This document shows, one piece after another, positions 42,571 through 52,473 of a DNA stretch of 64,000 nt. The translations under genes were made by a program, and so were the position numbers. The stretch is taken from contig DYGG01000011.1 in NCBI GenBank assembly GCA_020724775.1, positions 1 to 64,000 on the forward strand. The letters run 5' to 3'. The stretch comes from Ignavibacterium sp. GTDB lineage: Bacteria > Zixibacteria > MSB-5A5 > GN15 > PGXB01. The first letter of the stretch is position 1. Each line of letters starts with the position of its first letter. The notes beneath the pieces are model-generated. The model saw only the letters and a list, made by a program, of their open reading frames with translations, searched no databases and had not been told where the DNA came from.

Positions 42571-44009
42571 TTGCTCACCCCGACTTTCACTTTGCGGAAG
42601 CGAGTCGGAGCGGCGCCATGCGCCACCCGCGCAATCTGCATCGGCTCACCCTTGCCGCAATTCGGCACCCCCCAGATTTTCCAGTGCTTCCGATTGCAGA
42701 TAGCATCACAGGAATTCCAGAATTCCGGAGTCATACCGGTATAAAGAGGATTCTTCAACATCCGCCCCAGTTTTCCGTTCTTAATCTCCCAGGCGCATTC
42801 CACGCCGAACTGGAAATTGAGACGTTTATCATCTATCGACCAGGATTTGTTCATATCGAAAAAGATACCATCCCTGGTGTTGACAATTAAATCGTCGAGC
42901 TCCCACTCCCCCGGTTCGAGATTGATATTGGTCATTCGAATCAGCGGAAGGCGATTCCAGCCGTCGGCACGCATGGTGCCGTTCGATTTCCGTCCGATGA
43001 CCGGGGCGGTCTCACGGCTGGTAAGATATCCGACATGAATTCCTTCCTGAATTATCGGGGAGCGCTGCGCTTTGACTCCTTCGTCATCATAGCCAAAAGA
43101 GCCAAGCGCGCCCGGAATGGTGGCATCGGCGAAGATATTGACAATGTCCGAGCCGTATTTCAGTTTATTCAGGCCATCAAGTTGCATAAAAGAGCCGCCG
43201 GCTAGTGAAATCTCGGTGCCGAGGACACGGTCCAACTCGGTCGGATGACCGCAGGATTCGTGAACCTGAAGCGCCATCTGCGAACCGCATATAATGATAT
43301 CGGTGACCGTATCGGGGCAGTTGTCCGCCGTTAGAAGCGCAACGGCTTCTTCCCGGGTGCGGTCGACGTTATCAAGAAGTCTCATTCCCTGAATAAACTC
43401 GTACCCGCGGGTGGCAAAATCGCCCCGATGGGAATTGGGATATGACCGCTTCTGGACCTCATTGCCGTCATAAGCAACACACATATATCCGGCGCCCGAC
43501 TCGATTATATCCTGTTCTATTTCCGACCCCTCGGTGGAGCAGAAGATTTTGTTGGTCTTGTAGAAATCCATCGAGGCTTCCGACGTTTTAATCTTCGGGT
43601 TGGATTTCAGGCGGTCGGAGATTTCGAGAAGAAGCCCGATCTTCTCATCCGTGGGAACAGCGAACGGGTCGATTTCGCAGGGGGATTTATAATGGTCGCG
43701 AAAGGATTCGGTTTCCGTCAGGCGGACTTTTTCTTTAACGGTCGTGGCTGATGCCCGCGCGGTCTGAAGCGCTTTGTTGGCTGCTTTCTTTATATCGGCT
43801 TCCTTGAGCGATGAAACCGCCGCAAAACCCCAGGCGCCACGGTCGATGACACGAATTCCGACCCCGACATTAACATCGCGGGAGAGAGTCTCGACTATAC
43901 CGTCGCTCACCATGCAGGATTCCGACTCGGTCCGGACATAGCGGGCGTCGGCATAATCGACTCCCTTGCCTTTGAGCCAATCGAGGACACTCTTAAGACT
44001 ATCTTTCAT
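42567..44009 (-). CDS. tldD: TldD metalloprotease subunit
   Basis: 480 aa. The catalytic zinc motif HExxxH is intact as HESCGHPTE, with the C-terminal Cys-containing region (PEFWNSCDAICN, PNCGKGEP). Family signatures include YADARYVRTES at the N-terminus and GSFGYDDEG. With PmbA it forms a protease that in E. coli acts on microcin B17 and CcdA. No modified-peptide precursor gene is evident nearby, and the pair is widespread as housekeeping. Ribosome binding site GGAGGTGGA precedes ATG. First gene of the pair. Confidence 0.92.
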   Translation of the reverse strand: MKDSLKSVLDWLKGKGVDYADARYVRTESESCMVSDGIVETLSRDVNVGVGIRVIDRGAWGFAAVSSLKEADIKKAANKALQTARASATTVKEKVRLTETESFRDHYKSPCEIDPFAVPTDEKIGLLLEISDRLKSNPKIKTSEASMDFYKTNKIFCSTEGSEIEQDIIESGAGYMCVAYDGNEVQKRSYPNSHRGDFATRGYEFIQGMRLLDNVDRTREEAVALLTADNCPDTVTDIIICGSQMALQVHESCGHPTELDRVLGTEISLAGGSFMQLDGLNKLKYGSDIVNIFADATIPGALGSFGYDDEGVKAQRSPIIQEGIHVGYLTSRETAPVIGRKSNGTMRADGWNRLPLIRMTNINLEPGEWELDDLIVNTRDGIFFDMNKSWSIDDKRLNFQFGVECAWEIKNGKLGRMLKNPLYTGMTPEFWNSCDAICNRKHWKIWGVPNCGKGEPMQIARVAHGAAPTRFRKVKVGVSK

Positions 44010-44254
44010 TCCACCTCCAATTAGTTTTCAAGAACTTGCCGGTGGGCAAATAAATGCTCCAAGACCGGCAGGATTCTGGCATATTCTCTCACCATTAGAA
44101 GTAACTTTGTGAATGTAGGAAAATTAGTTTCGAAAATCAAGGCAGTTAGGGAATGTATTGGGAGAAAGTCAGTTGCAGTGTTTAAGGCTGATTTTCAAGT
44201 TGGTTGGGGTCAGTTCTCCCCCCTTTCACAGACATTTTTCACCCATTGGTAACC
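44010..44254. other. Divergent intergenic region upstream of tldD
   Basis: About 245 nt between tldD (-) and the DUF2089 gene's promoter (+). A/T content rises toward 44254. No tRNA, repeat or further gene was seen. The tldD promoter must lie here but was not pinned down. Confidence 0.35.
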
Positions 44255-44282
44255 TTGCAATTTTTAATAAATTATATACAAT
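44255..44282 (+). promoter_or_regulatory. Candidate promoter of the DUF2089/SHOCT-like pair
   Basis: TTGCAA (44255-44260) and TACAAT (44277-44282) with a 16-nt A/T-rich spacer. The -35 matches 5/6 and the -10 5/6. It would give a leader of about 75 nt before ATG 44364. Confidence 0.4.
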
Positions 44283-44363
44283 ATATTCATTTTATCAATA
44301 TTTTATGAAACAATTATAACATTATTCCATATATTCAGTCGGAAGCCTGAAATTGGAGAATTT

Positions 44364-44741
44364 ATGAAAAAGGAATGGAGTTATCTGATTGGTCTGTCCG
44401 GGGGAAAGCCGCTCGTGGTCAGACGGGTCGTTGTGGAGGGAGATGAGGTGGCAGTAGAAGGAGAATTTGAACTTCCCCCGCTTGCCCGTCTTGACCTTGA
44501 TGACCAGGTATTTGTAGCGGTGTTCGTAAAGTGCCACGGCTCAATCAAACAGATGGAGAAGCATTTCGGGGTCAGTTATCCGACCATAAAGAGCCGCCTG
44601 AACCGTATTGGCAGTCAACTCGATTTCGTAAAGGTGGAATCATCCACTACCTCGGGCGAACCGCTGGACAGATTGGCACAGGGAGAGATATCGGTTGATG
44701 AGGCGATAAAACTCTTAAAAAAGGAGAGCGACCATGAGTAA
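44364..44741 (+). CDS. DUF2089 family predicted transcriptional regulator
   Basis: 125 aa. The N-terminal half is a small beta domain (VVVEGDEVAVEGEFELPPLARLD). The C-terminal half has a helix-turn-helix (VKCHGSIKQMEKHFGVSYPTIKSRLNRI) typical of DUF2089, and it ends in a SHOCT-like helix pair (RLAQGEISVDEAIKLLKK) that recurs in the next protein. Overlap with the next gene is 8 nt. The pair looks like a small regulator and a cognate effector of an envelope-stress response, by analogy with liaX/yvlB-type genes. Confidence 0.82.
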   Translation: MKKEWSYLIGLSGGKPLVVRRVVVEGDEVAVEGEFELPPLARLDLDDQVFVAVFVKCHGSIKQMEKHFGVSYPTIKSRLNRIGSQLDFVKVESSTTSGEPLDRLAQGEISVDEAIKLLKKESDHE

Positions 44742-45168
44742 CCAGAGGAAACAGATTCTGCAGATGCTTGCAGAAGGGAAAATCAGCGCTGAAGATGCCG
44801 AGCGGCTTCTTGAAGCCCTGGAGGTCGGTAATTCGGGCGCCACTTCCGAGACAAAATCGGAAACCAAGGAGCGCAAGTGGGGGAAATGTCTTCGTGTCGT
44901 GGTGCAACATCAAGCCGGCCAGGATGACGGCGAACAAAATGTAGATATCAGAATACCGGCGGTCCTGCTGAAGGCCGGAATAAAACTTGGTTCGGTGATG
45001 CCGCGGCAGACTGTGGAGACGCTCAACAGCCAGTTCTCTGAGAGAGGATTCAATTTTAATCTGGATGATATTGATTCCAGAAAACTGGAAGAAATTATGG
45101 CGGCGCTGGAGGAATGCCCGATCGAAATTGAAAAGAGCGGCAAGAAAGTTAAGATATTCTGCTGCTGA
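44734..45168 (+). CDS. SHOCT-like domain protein (YvlB/LiaX-type N-domain)
   Basis: 144 aa. Residues 3-28 (RKQILQMLAEGKISAEDAERLLEAL) match the SHOCT-like helical motif. The remainder is an alpha/beta domain (CLRVVVQ, VDIRIPAVLLKAGIKLG, LEEIMAALEECPIEIE) ending with two Cys. There is no membrane helix. Translationally coupled to the DUF2089 regulator, suggesting joint action, possibly by oligomerisation through the shared helical motif. Function unknown. Confidence 0.78.
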   Translation: MSNQRKQILQMLAEGKISAEDAERLLEALEVGNSGATSETKSETKERKWGKCLRVVVQHQAGQDDGEQNVDIRIPAVLLKAGIKLGSVMPRQTVETLNSQFSERGFNFNLDDIDSRKLEEIMAALEECPIEIEKSGKKVKIFCC

Positions 45169-45225
45169 CGCGAAAAACGACCTGTCCCCTCCTCTCATCT
45201 TTCACAGATGACCGGGGATCAGATT

Positions 45226-45278
45226 CTCAAGACCGCTCGACCAGGTGCGCATGCCTTTTGTAAGTCGAGGGTCTTGAG
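45226..45278 (+). terminator. Long inverted repeat downstream of the DUF2089 operon
   Basis: CTCAAGACC-g-CTCGAC (45226-45241) pairs with GTCGAG-GGTCTTGAG (45264-45278), a 15-bp stem with one bulge and a 22-nt loop that can fold further (AGG...CCT). It is followed by TTGTTTC on +. It lies between convergent operons, so a terminator role is likely, though the stem is longer than usual. Confidence 0.5.
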
Positions 45279-45327
45279 TTGTTTCATCTGCAGTGCTCCG
45301 GTTGCCTGATGCCGGCGATATAGGTCT

Positions 45328-45792
45328 TTACTTCTGTCCCAGAAGGTAATTCTGCAGTCCCATCTGCTTTATCTGATCAATTTGGGCTTCAAGCCAATCG
45401 AGATGCTCCTCTTCGTCTTTCAAGATTGACTCCAGCATTTCGCGGGTGCCGTTGTCGTGCGCCTCGGTCGCTTCCTTGATAGCGAGATTATAAGCCTTAA
45501 TGGCATTCATCTCCTCCCCGCAATCGTTCTTCAACTGGGATTCGACATCGCTCCCGATATGCATTTCTTTTAATTTGCTGACCACCGGTGTCCCCTCCAG
45601 AAAGAGAATCCGTCCGATATGCTTCTCGGCATGCTTCATCTCATCGATAGCCCGCTTTTCGATTTTTTCATGTAGCCGCTCGTATCCCCAGTTGGCGCAC
45701 ATCTCGGAATGGACCATATATTGATTGATGGCGGTCAGTTCATCAGCCAGGAGGCTGTTGAGGGTGGCGATTATCTTGTCGTTGCCTTTCAT
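45328..45792 (-). CDS. bfr: Bacterioferritin
   Basis: 154 aa, 24-mer iron-storage protein with haem at dimer interfaces. Ferroxidase ligands are in place: E18, E51, H54 and the later E94/E127/H130 set (EEMNA, KDEEEHLDWLE). The haem ligand M52 is present in DEMKHAEKH, so this is a true Bfr rather than a haem-free ferritin. Length is typical. The gene stands alone. No ferredoxin (Bfd) gene is adjacent. Confidence 0.95.
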   Translation of the reverse strand: MKGNDKIIATLNSLLADELTAINQYMVHSEMCANWGYERLHEKIEKRAIDEMKHAEKHIGRILFLEGTPVVSKLKEMHIGSDVESQLKNDCGEEMNAIKAYNLAIKEATEAHDNGTREMLESILKDEEEHLDWLEAQIDQIKQMGLQNYLLGQK

Positions 45793-45895
45793 TGGTCTCT
45801 CCTTTTAAAATAAGATAAACTCTTCAGCGAAATCATCAGAGAGAAATATAACCTTGCAAAGAGGAATCGTCAACTGACTCCGGCGCAATAAATAA

Positions 45896-45925
45896 CCCCC
45901 GGCTTCTTGAGCCGGGGGCCTTTAG
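45896..45925 (-). terminator. Terminator of the large dockerin protein gene
   Basis: CCCCCGGC-TTCTTGA-GCCGGGGG is a strong hairpin. On the - strand it is followed by TTATTTATT, 31 nt downstream of the stop at 45949. Confidence 0.75.
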
Positions 45926-45948
45926 AAGCAAAGAAACAGGACCGAAGT

Positions 45949-48900
45949 TTACTGTTTTCTTAACGGCAAGCCGCAGTTAGCGACCCACTGCTCACAGGTA
46001 CAGGGAGCAGGACCGTTCTTGTAGAGGTACGCAATCAGATAAGTGGCATCAAGGATATTGACGACACAGTTGCAGTTGGCATCACCGGAGCAGATGCGAT
46101 AAGGTGTCGGCGCCGGACCACTCTTGAACAGGTAAGAAATAATGTAGGTGGCATCAAGAATGTTGTAACTGCCGTTGCCGTTGGCGTCGCCCGGTTTGCA
46201 ATCGCAGACAAATTCCCGCGGGCAGATGGTCATGGCATATTCAATCTCGGTGTTAATCGGACCCTGACGCCAGGGAGCCTGGAAAGGTATGAATTCCGGC
46301 GGGCAATTCAATCCATAAAACTGCTGGGTATAGACGGGCGGATTTGCCATAACGGCATATCCCGGCAAGCCGACCATTCCTACCGGGCTACCTGATGGCG
46401 ATACTATATAACCGTCATGATAGATAGTCCCATGCGGTCCGGAGATTAGTCTCAGGTCATTATGGATATTGGAAGGATGGGGCGGAACCGGCGGATCACC
46501 TTCATAGAGGTCGAAATATGGGTCGGAGAGATGGACCGTGGCTGCCCCCAACTGGTTGATAGTGTCAACGCCGGCAACAGTTACATAATGTCCGCCGATA
46601 CGAGACCAGCCGGCAGGAGAACCGGCATCTGGTTGCCAGAAACCAAGTAAGAGGATGACATCCTGACTTCGTTTCACCTCTCCCCTTATCAGTTCCCAGG
46701 TCGGCTGCGGATAGAGCGTAACCTGGAAAGAATCCTCCAGCCCGAGAGAGGTCAGATAGCCATCAACTCCCCCAAGCATAAGGTTAATATCAGTGCCAAG
46801 AGGTCCGGTTCCCATAATGGCGGCGAGGTTATTGACCACCGGAGGAACATTGTTGGCATCATGGTCATCCATCATCATCATCATCGAAGAAATCAGCCGG
46901 AAATTGTCACTGAAAGCCGGCGGAGGAGGAGATAACGGGTTAAGCAGATATTCATATTTGGAATCGAACCAGAACAGGCAGTTTGAGACAGCCACCGGTC
47001 CGCAGTGAGTCCATTGCACACCGTTAGACCAGGGCATCTGCTTCTGGTCAATATCCGGCATTCCAAAAGGAGCGTAATCGGGATATCCCGGTTTGTAGTA
47101 TATGGGATAGTCAGGATCGCAGACGTCCCCCAGTCCGTCCTGGTTGGAGTCCTCCTGCCCGGGGTTATAGATGGTCGGGCAGTTGTCGCAGACATCTCCG
47201 AAGCCGTCGTTATCGCCATCAGCCTGCCCCGGATTGTAATTGTTGGGGCAATTGTCGCAGACATCACCCAAACCGTCCGCATCAATGTCAGCCTGCCCCG
47301 GATTATAGACATAAATGCAATTGTCGCAGGAATCCCCGACTCCATCCTGGTCGGTATCTTCTTGTGCCGGATTAAAATTAAAGGGGCAGTTATCTGACGG
47401 GTCCGGGATACCGTCGCCGTCACTGTCCTGCGGAGCGGATACCGGCATGACAGCGGAGAATTCGGAACTGTTGTTACTGACATCGGTAACAGTTGCGGTA
47501 ACGGTGTCGCCTGGAATCAGGGTAAGGTCAACAAATATCCAATTACCCAGTGCATCCGGAGTGCTATTGCCGAGGTAAGCCATCCCCTCGCCAAATCCGG
47601 TCGGGTCTAAGGCTGCCTTGAAAATTTCCACTGTAGCCTGATTGGAAGGAGAACCGATATCGACAGTACCGGTGATGGTGGTGGTGCCGGCGGCATAAAC
47701 TATATTGGTGATTACCGGGAAGTTTATTTCTTGATTAGGTCCGGCGTCCGGGTCGAGAGGGTCGTTGGGAGAAACGCCGTTATCCCAGATATCGATACCG
47801 AGGCCCAGATTGTCAAAGATTGAATTCTGCGTGAGCCAGTTGCGGTCGGCATTTATACTATTTACCGCGTCTTCCCAGAGAGCGATTCCATCCCTCCCGT
47901 TATGGGCAATAATATTGCGGCCGATTATGTTACGGTCGGCGCAACCCCAGAATGACGGTCCATACATTCCGATCGATACCCCGTGCCACGAATTCGGCAG
48001 CGACTTAGCGACCGAAATGTCCATTCCGATAATATTGGTGGAAACGGTATTGTTGTAAGTCTGAATCGGCGGAACAGGATACGGAATATTATTGAATCCG
48101 TTAATACCGACTCCGGAGTAATCGTTACCTGAAATCAGATTTCTGGTTATGGCGTTATCATGAGTCCCCTCGGCGAGAGTAACGCCGTCATGGTCGTTGC
48201 CGAGGTCCACGGTACCGGTAATATCAGTGCCGATATAATTGCCGGAGACGGTATTATTATAGACATCGCCGGGTTGAATCGGTCCGATAATCGCGACCCC
48301 TTCGGTATAATTACCGGAAATCAAGTTGCGGTCAACCGTATTCAGAAAAGTCCAGCCGTTAGCCTGATTGCAGATATAGACCCCGGCCCAGAGGCTCGCC
48401 ATATTGGTGCCGTTGCCGATGTCGATAGTTCCTGACTGGCTGGTGCCGATGAAATTGCAGTAAATGAGATTGGTCGCCGCTTCGGGGGCGCCTACAATAT
48501 AGATACCGCACTGCTGAAATTGATTGATGACCAGTCCGCGAATGGTATTGCCGTTGGAGGCAATTATGAAACCGTGCGCCGGTCCGGCCAGGCTGCCGTT
48601 GATTATAATCTGGAGATTGGCGGTGGAAGGGGGATTCGATCCCGCGGCGGAACCGGGTTGTGAAAGTCCATCAATGATTACCCCCGCCATATCAGTCAAC
48701 GCCGGCAGCGGCGAAAGCGGCATTATGGTATGAGGACCAGGTCCAGGTATATTGAACACAATCTGGTCGGTCCCCATGGTAGCATTTGCCTGCAGAATCG
48801 CCTGACGAAGTGAGCCGGCGCCGGCGTCATTGGTGTTGATGACGGCAAACACCGCGGAGGCATCAGTCAGTTGTCCTACCGGGGCGGGATTCTCTGCGGC

Positions 48901-48981
48901 AGGCTGGTCAGCGGCAATGAGAAGGGGGCTGCAAAACAGCAACAGCACCATTCTTAGTTTCAGATAGTTTTTCATCCACAT
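45949..48981 (-). CDS. Secreted multidomain protein: beta-helix, TSP3 repeats, C39-like domain, dockerin
   Basis: 1010 aa. Signal peptide ~1-24. A CSLREA-like start ([14 protein letters not shown], ~55-68) leads into a right-handed parallel beta-helix (~70-450, repeated NxISGN/NxIG motifs). Calcium-binding thrombospondin type 3 repeats follow (~518-630; [15 protein letters not shown], then YNPGQxDxDxDGxGDVCDNC several times). Next is a C39-like papain-fold region with [13 protein letters not shown] (~655) and [11 protein letters not shown]. Two dockerin repeats come last (~925-995; [26 protein letters not shown]). The CGP Cys and GHYV His could form a peptidase pair, but activity is unproven. 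GGAGCACT precedes ATG. Confidence 0.82.
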   Translation of the reverse strand: MWMKNYLKLRMVLLLFCSPLLIAADQPAAENPAPVGQLTDASAVFAVINTNDAGAGSLRQAILQANATMGTDQIVFNIPGPGPHTIMPLSPLPALTDMAGVIIDGLSQPGSAAGSNPPSTANLQIIINGSLAGPAHGFIIASNGNTIRGLVINQFQQCGIYIVGAPEAATNLIYCNFIGTSQSGTIDIGNGTNMASLWAGVYICNQANGWTFLNTVDRNLISGNYTEGVAIIGPIQPGDVYNNTVSGNYIGTDITGTVDLGNDHDGVTLAEGTHDNAITRNLISGNDYSGVGINGFNNIPYPVPPIQTYNNTVSTNIIGMDISVAKSLPNSWHGVSIGMYGPSFWGCADRNIIGRNIIAHNGRDGIALWEDAVNSINADRNWLTQNSIFDNLGLGIDIWDNGVSPNDPLDPDAGPNQEINFPVITNIVYAAGTTTITGTVDIGSPSNQATVEIFKAALDPTGFGEGMAYLGNSTPDALGNWIFVDLTLIPGDTVTATVTDVSNNSSEFSAVMPVSAPQDSDGDGIPDPSDNCPFNFNPAQEDTDQDGVGDSCDNCIYVYNPGQADIDADGLGDVCDNCPNNYNPGQADGDNDGFGDVCDNCPTIYNPGQEDSNQDGLGDVCDPDYPIYYKPGYPDYAPFGMPDIDQKQMPWSNGVQWTHCGPVAVSNCLFWFDSKYEYLLNPLSPPPPAFSDNFRLISSMMMMMDDHDANNVPPVVNNLAAIMGTGPLGTDINLMLGGVDGYLTSLGLEDSFQVTLYPQPTWELIRGEVKRSQDVILLLGFWQPDAGSPAGWSRIGGHYVTVAGVDTINQLGAATVHLSDPYFDLYEGDPPVPPHPSNIHNDLRLISGPHGTIYHDGYIVSPSGSPVGMVGLPGYAVMANPPVYTQQFYGLNCPPEFIPFQAPWRQGPINTEIEYAMTICPREFVCDCKPGDANGNGSYNILDATYIISYLFKSGPAPTPYRICSGDANCNCVVNILDATYLIAYLYKNGPAPCTCEQWVANCGLPLRKQ

Positions 48982-49468
48982 AGTGCTCCTCCAATTTAAA
49001 ATTTAAAGTTGAGATGTTCGGCACGAAGAGAATGACCGTGAAACTGCCCGGATTGCGTTCTCTGGAAGAAGACGTGAATCCGCAACAAGGTTCGTAAAGC
49101 AAGAAAGTCTGGGGAACAAGATACCTCCCGGATTTCCCGGACTTATTGTGCTCGATGTTCGAAAAAAAAGCCTGCGGCGCCATTACGGCCGCCAAAAAGT
49201 CAACGGCAATGACAAGTTAATATTGACCGGAATGTCTCACTTAGACTAATCGGATTGACCGAAAATTCGCACCAAAAGGTAAGATTTAAAGGCTTGTCGA
49301 GATGGTCATTCCGGTTGAATATCTAATAATTAATTAACAGCCTATGTCAGGATTTGTCAACGGATTTTTACGAAAAATGGAGCAATATTTATATTATTGT
49401 TTCTTGAAAGGTCCATTTGACCCGGCGGCTCTTCCCGGCAGCAGACATATCCGGCAGAATTTGGCTCC
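48982..49468. other. Intergenic region upstream of the large dockerin protein
   Basis: 487 nt between two - strand genes. Short open frames are present but none has a credible start or motif. The left end carries the ribosome binding site of the 45949 gene. No repeat of the palindromic families was recognised, and no terminator for anything but the leftward genes. Confidence 0.35.
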
Positions 49469-50485
49469 TCAGCAAAATCCCCTGGCTTTCGCGGCGCTGA
49501 AGACATCGTCAACGCTGATATCTTTCATGCAACGCATAAAGCCGTCACCACTTAAGGGACAGCGGTTTTTCACGCAGGAGATGCATGAAAGGTCATTCTT
49601 GATTATAACGGTTTTCTTGTCTGAAACTGGAGACGTTTCCTCCGGATTGTCCGCGCCGGAGAGGACGACCAGAGGGATATCGACGGCGGCGGCAAGATGC
49701 GCCAGTCCGGAGTCATTGCCGATGAAGAGGCGACATCGGAACAAAATAGCGGCGGCGGAGCCGATATCGGTTTTACCGCAAAGATTCAGAATTTTGCTGT
49801 TGTTGTCGGCAACCAACTTTCCGGCATCAAATTCGGCGGCCGCCCCCAGAAGCACTACTCTGCAATTACACTCGGAGATTAGCCGCAAAGCAAGTTTTCG
49901 ATAGTTGTCGGTTCCCCAGCGGCGCGAGGCGGCAACTGCCTGGGGGGCGATGGCGACCAGGCGGGAAGCGGATGCGAACGGCGCCAGAAGTCGGTCAGCC
50001 TCTATCTGACTGCCCGTTCCTATCACAAGTTGCGATGGCGCCGAAAGCAGATCCCTTCCGGCAAAATGATTTATAAGGATTTGATAGAGAGCGGCGCGGT
50101 GGACGATTTTGCCTCCGGGGAGATTGATGCCGTGGTTCAGAAGGAGCGCGCGATTATCGGTGCGAAAGCCGTAGCGGAATCTGACCCCACCCAGAAGAAT
50201 TGCCAGAGTCGATGAGAACGAAGGGGGCATTATGATTCCGTAAGCAGGGCGGAATTTGCGCAGAAGTTCTGATTGGCGGAGAACTCCTTTCCAGCCATGG
50301 AGATGTTCCCCGGAAAGGGGGAGGAATTCCGCGAGCGTCAGACCCTCGAAAAGAGGCCGGCTCCAGTGGGGTGCCAGAAGTGAGATTTTGTACTCCGAAC
50401 CGAAGCGAGCCAGAGAGCGAAGCGCCGGAAGAGCCATCAGGCAATCGCCGAGATGATTGGGGGTGCGGACGACGACCGTTTTCAT
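49469..50485 (-). CDS. Glycosyltransferase family 9 (heptosyltransferase-like)
   Basis: 338 aa, two Rossmann-like lobes (GT-B). N-terminal TPNHLGDCLMALPALRSL and C-terminal FIGNDSGLAHLAAAVDIPLVVL are the GT9 signatures, as in WaaF/WaaC ADP-heptose:LPS transferases. The Cys-containing tail (CISCVKNRCPL, RCMKDIS) matches the end typical of WaaF-like proteins. It likely adds a sugar to the LPS core at the inner membrane. The exact acceptor is unknown. It follows an LpxL-like acyltransferase gene by 22 nt, fitting an LPS assembly operon. Confidence 0.87.
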   Translation of the reverse strand: MKTVVVRTPNHLGDCLMALPALRSLARFGSEYKISLLAPHWSRPLFEGLTLAEFLPLSGEHLHGWKGVLRQSELLRKFRPAYGIIMPPSFSSTLAILLGGVRFRYGFRTDNRALLLNHGINLPGGKIVHRAALYQILINHFAGRDLLSAPSQLVIGTGSQIEADRLLAPFASASRLVAIAPQAVAASRRWGTDNYRKLALRLISECNCRVVLLGAAAEFDAGKLVADNNSKILNLCGKTDIGSAAAILFRCRLFIGNDSGLAHLAAAVDIPLVVLSGADNPEETSPVSDKKTVIIKNDLSCISCVKNRCPLSGDGFMRCMKDISVDDVFSAAKARGFC

Positions 50486-50507
50486 AAAGTCTTCACCATA
50501 TTGAATA

Positions 50508-51389
50508 TCAATCCAGTTTCCATCGCCGATGAGTCCACATCCACTGCTCCGGATACTGTCGGATAAAAGCCTCGAGACAGTCGGTGAATTTCTGGGTCAT
50601 GATTAGAATATCTTTTTCTTCGTCTCCGGTTTTCGGAGGCTGAATCGGCGGCAGGACTATGGCATGGTGTCGGGCGTAACCTTTTCTGATAAGGGCTCCG
50701 GTTAGCAGCGGGCAGTCCATCTTTACGGCAAAGGCGGCGGGACCTTTGTGAGAGGCGGCGGGGCGTCCGAAAAAGTTGACAACGACCGAGCCGGTGGCGG
50801 AGTGCTGGTCGTTGACAACGGCAATCATCCGGTTGGAGCGAAGAGACTTTATGACGTGACGGCTGGCGATTCCAATCGGGATGATGCCGACCCCCAGTGC
50901 GCGACGAAAGGAGTTCATCAGTTCATCGACCTTCTTGTTATGCTGTTGCCCGACGAGGAAATCGACCGGATATCCGAGCGCGGCAGCCCATCCGCCGAAA
51001 AGTTCCCAGTTGCCAAAATGCCCGGCGACCAGCATTGCCCCTTTGCCGTCAACTTTTATCCGCTCCAGATGTTCCACCCCTTCGGCATCAATCATTTCCA
51101 GAATTCTCACTTTTTTCAAAACCGGCTGGCGGGCGAACTCGACCAGAGTGCGGGCAATATTTATAAACACTTTTCGGGCTATTCGCGCCAGTTCCCTCTC
51201 CGCTTTTTCATCGCCGAAAGCGCGGCGAAGATTATTCATGGCGACCTCGCGCCGTTTGGTCATTAACAGATACGCCAGATTTCCGAGCGCTATCGCGAGC
51301 CAGTCGGCGAGACGGCCCGGCATAATCTGCACCAGCCGGGTCAGCGTATAGACGGCGGCGTATTCAAGCCCATGGCTTATTTTCGTCAT
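50508..51389 (-). CDS. Lipid A lauroyl acyltransferase family protein (LpxL/HtrB-like)
   Basis: 293 aa, inner-membrane LPLAT-fold acyltransferase. The catalytic HxxxxE appears as GHFGNWEL (His near 123), and VVNDQHSATGSVVVNFFGRPAASHKGPAAFA is a second family block. The end WMWTHRRWK is typical of LpxL/LpxM. It transfers a secondary acyl chain to lipid A. ATG 51389 starts the recognisable domain and lies inside the 3' end of the upstream gene (26-nt overlap). The longer frame to 51527 has no homology-like content. Confidence 0.9.
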   Translation of the reverse strand: MTKISHGLEYAAVYTLTRLVQIMPGRLADWLAIALGNLAYLLMTKRREVAMNNLRRAFGDEKAERELARIARKVFINIARTLVEFARQPVLKKVRILEMIDAEGVEHLERIKVDGKGAMLVAGHFGNWELFGGWAAALGYPVDFLVGQQHNKKVDELMNSFRRALGVGIIPIGIASRHVIKSLRSNRMIAVVNDQHSATGSVVVNFFGRPAASHKGPAAFAVKMDCPLLTGALIRKGYARHHAIVLPPIQPPKTGDEEKDILIMTQKFTDCLEAFIRQYPEQWMWTHRRWKLD

Positions 51390-52329
51390 CTTCTGTCGCT
51401 TCCGGTTTAGTGGGGTCGCCGTAGTCGAAATCCCGCGATTGCAGGCGGTCCTCTTCCTCCCAGCGACGGTAGTAGCGGCGCTTTTTAAGAAAGTTGAGGA
51501 TAAATCCAACGACAACAACGGCGGCAAGGATTATCCAGATATAGAGAGTATCGATAAAAAGACTCATGAATGTGTATCGCTTTCTAAGGTAATCAAAAAA
51601 TTCCGTTTCATATCCTTCATAGGTGGCGCCGATGGCGGTAAAGAGCGCGGAGTCAACGGAGTGACGTCGGCTCAGCGAATCGAGAAATATATTGAAAGCC
51701 TTGATGCCGTAATTGTCGAGGAAATATCTCACCGCCAGATAGGACTGGGCGTAAGCGGTATGAGCCTTCCCTTCCGGGAAGAGATTCATCTTTTCAATCT
51801 CGTTAAGGGGAATCAGGTTATTGAAAAGAACGGCGCGGGTCATGCTGATATTGTCTTCCCATCCCCACTCGGAGGAGAGAAACATCGCCAGCCCTTCATC
51901 AAGCCAGCGGGGCGCCCGTCCAAGACCGAGGCGCTCGGAGAGAGCGAGATGGGTGTACTCATGCTGAAGCAGTTCCCGCAGAGATTTACCGACCGGGAAG
52001 CGGGCGGGAGATTTGAGGACGATGGTCTGACGATACGGCATGGCGACAGCGACGCCCCAGTCGGGAATGGCGGAGCCGATGATTTGGCGGAACCGGTCCT
52101 GGCTGTCGGCGATGTAGATTTCCGGAAGATAATCGAGTGAATCACGGAGAAGTTCGATTAATCTCTGCCGCGCGACAGTTAGAGCCGAATCGGCGGTCTG
52201 GACGAAAGGGGGGTAGTCGAAGTGGTAGATGAAGTGCGTCCGCTCGATGATGATTGATGTGTCCGAGGCAGGCAGTACAGAATAACAGGAGATTAGGAGA
52301 GCTAACGCCAGTTTGGCAATTTTCAACAT
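51364..52329 (-). CDS. Exported membrane-anchored peptidase-MA-like metalloprotease
   Basis: 321 aa. Signal peptide ~1-21, then a protease domain with HEYTH near residues 123-127 and RWLDEGLAMFLSSEW about 20 residues later, giving HExxH...E of the peptidase MA clan. A C-terminal membrane helix (~265-285, YIWIILAAVVVVGFILNFL) is followed by a basic/acidic cytoplasmic tail. The active site faces the periplasm. It shares logic with the 534-aa protein at 24726 but is shorter and anchored. Its 3' end overlaps the acyltransferase gene, placing it in an envelope operon. Confidence 0.8.
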   Translation of the reverse strand: MLKIAKLALALLISCYSVLPASDTSIIIERTHFIYHFDYPPFVQTADSALTVARQRLIELLRDSLDYLPEIYIADSQDRFRQIIGSAIPDWGVAVAMPYRQTIVLKSPARFPVGKSLRELLQHEYTHLALSERLGLGRAPRWLDEGLAMFLSSEWGWEDNISMTRAVLFNNLIPLNEIEKMNLFPEGKAHTAYAQSYLAVRYFLDNYGIKAFNIFLDSLSRRHSVDSALFTAIGATYEGYETEFFDYLRKRYTFMSLFIDTLYIWIILAAVVVVGFILNFLKKRRYYRRWEEEDRLQSRDFDYGDPTKPEATEDDENKPWA

Positions 52330-52473
52330 GATAGGAAGATAATAAGATAATCATTGGGATACAACTTTTAGCGTTCGGAGAAGACGGGGGTGATTCGTCC
52401 AAAACCATATCTCGATTGTCTAACAGTAAATATTATGATGGAATAAATATTGGTAGATTCATGGAGCATGATT

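Noticed and set aside
42567-44009. TldD/PmbA as part of a modified-peptide (microcin-like) cluster.
   Set aside because: No precursor peptide, YcaO, radical SAM or transporter gene lies nearby. The pair is a common housekeeping protease.
48908-49195. A 95-codon - strand frame upstream of the large dockerin protein.
   Set aside because: It overlaps the true signal peptide region in another frame and has no start signal.
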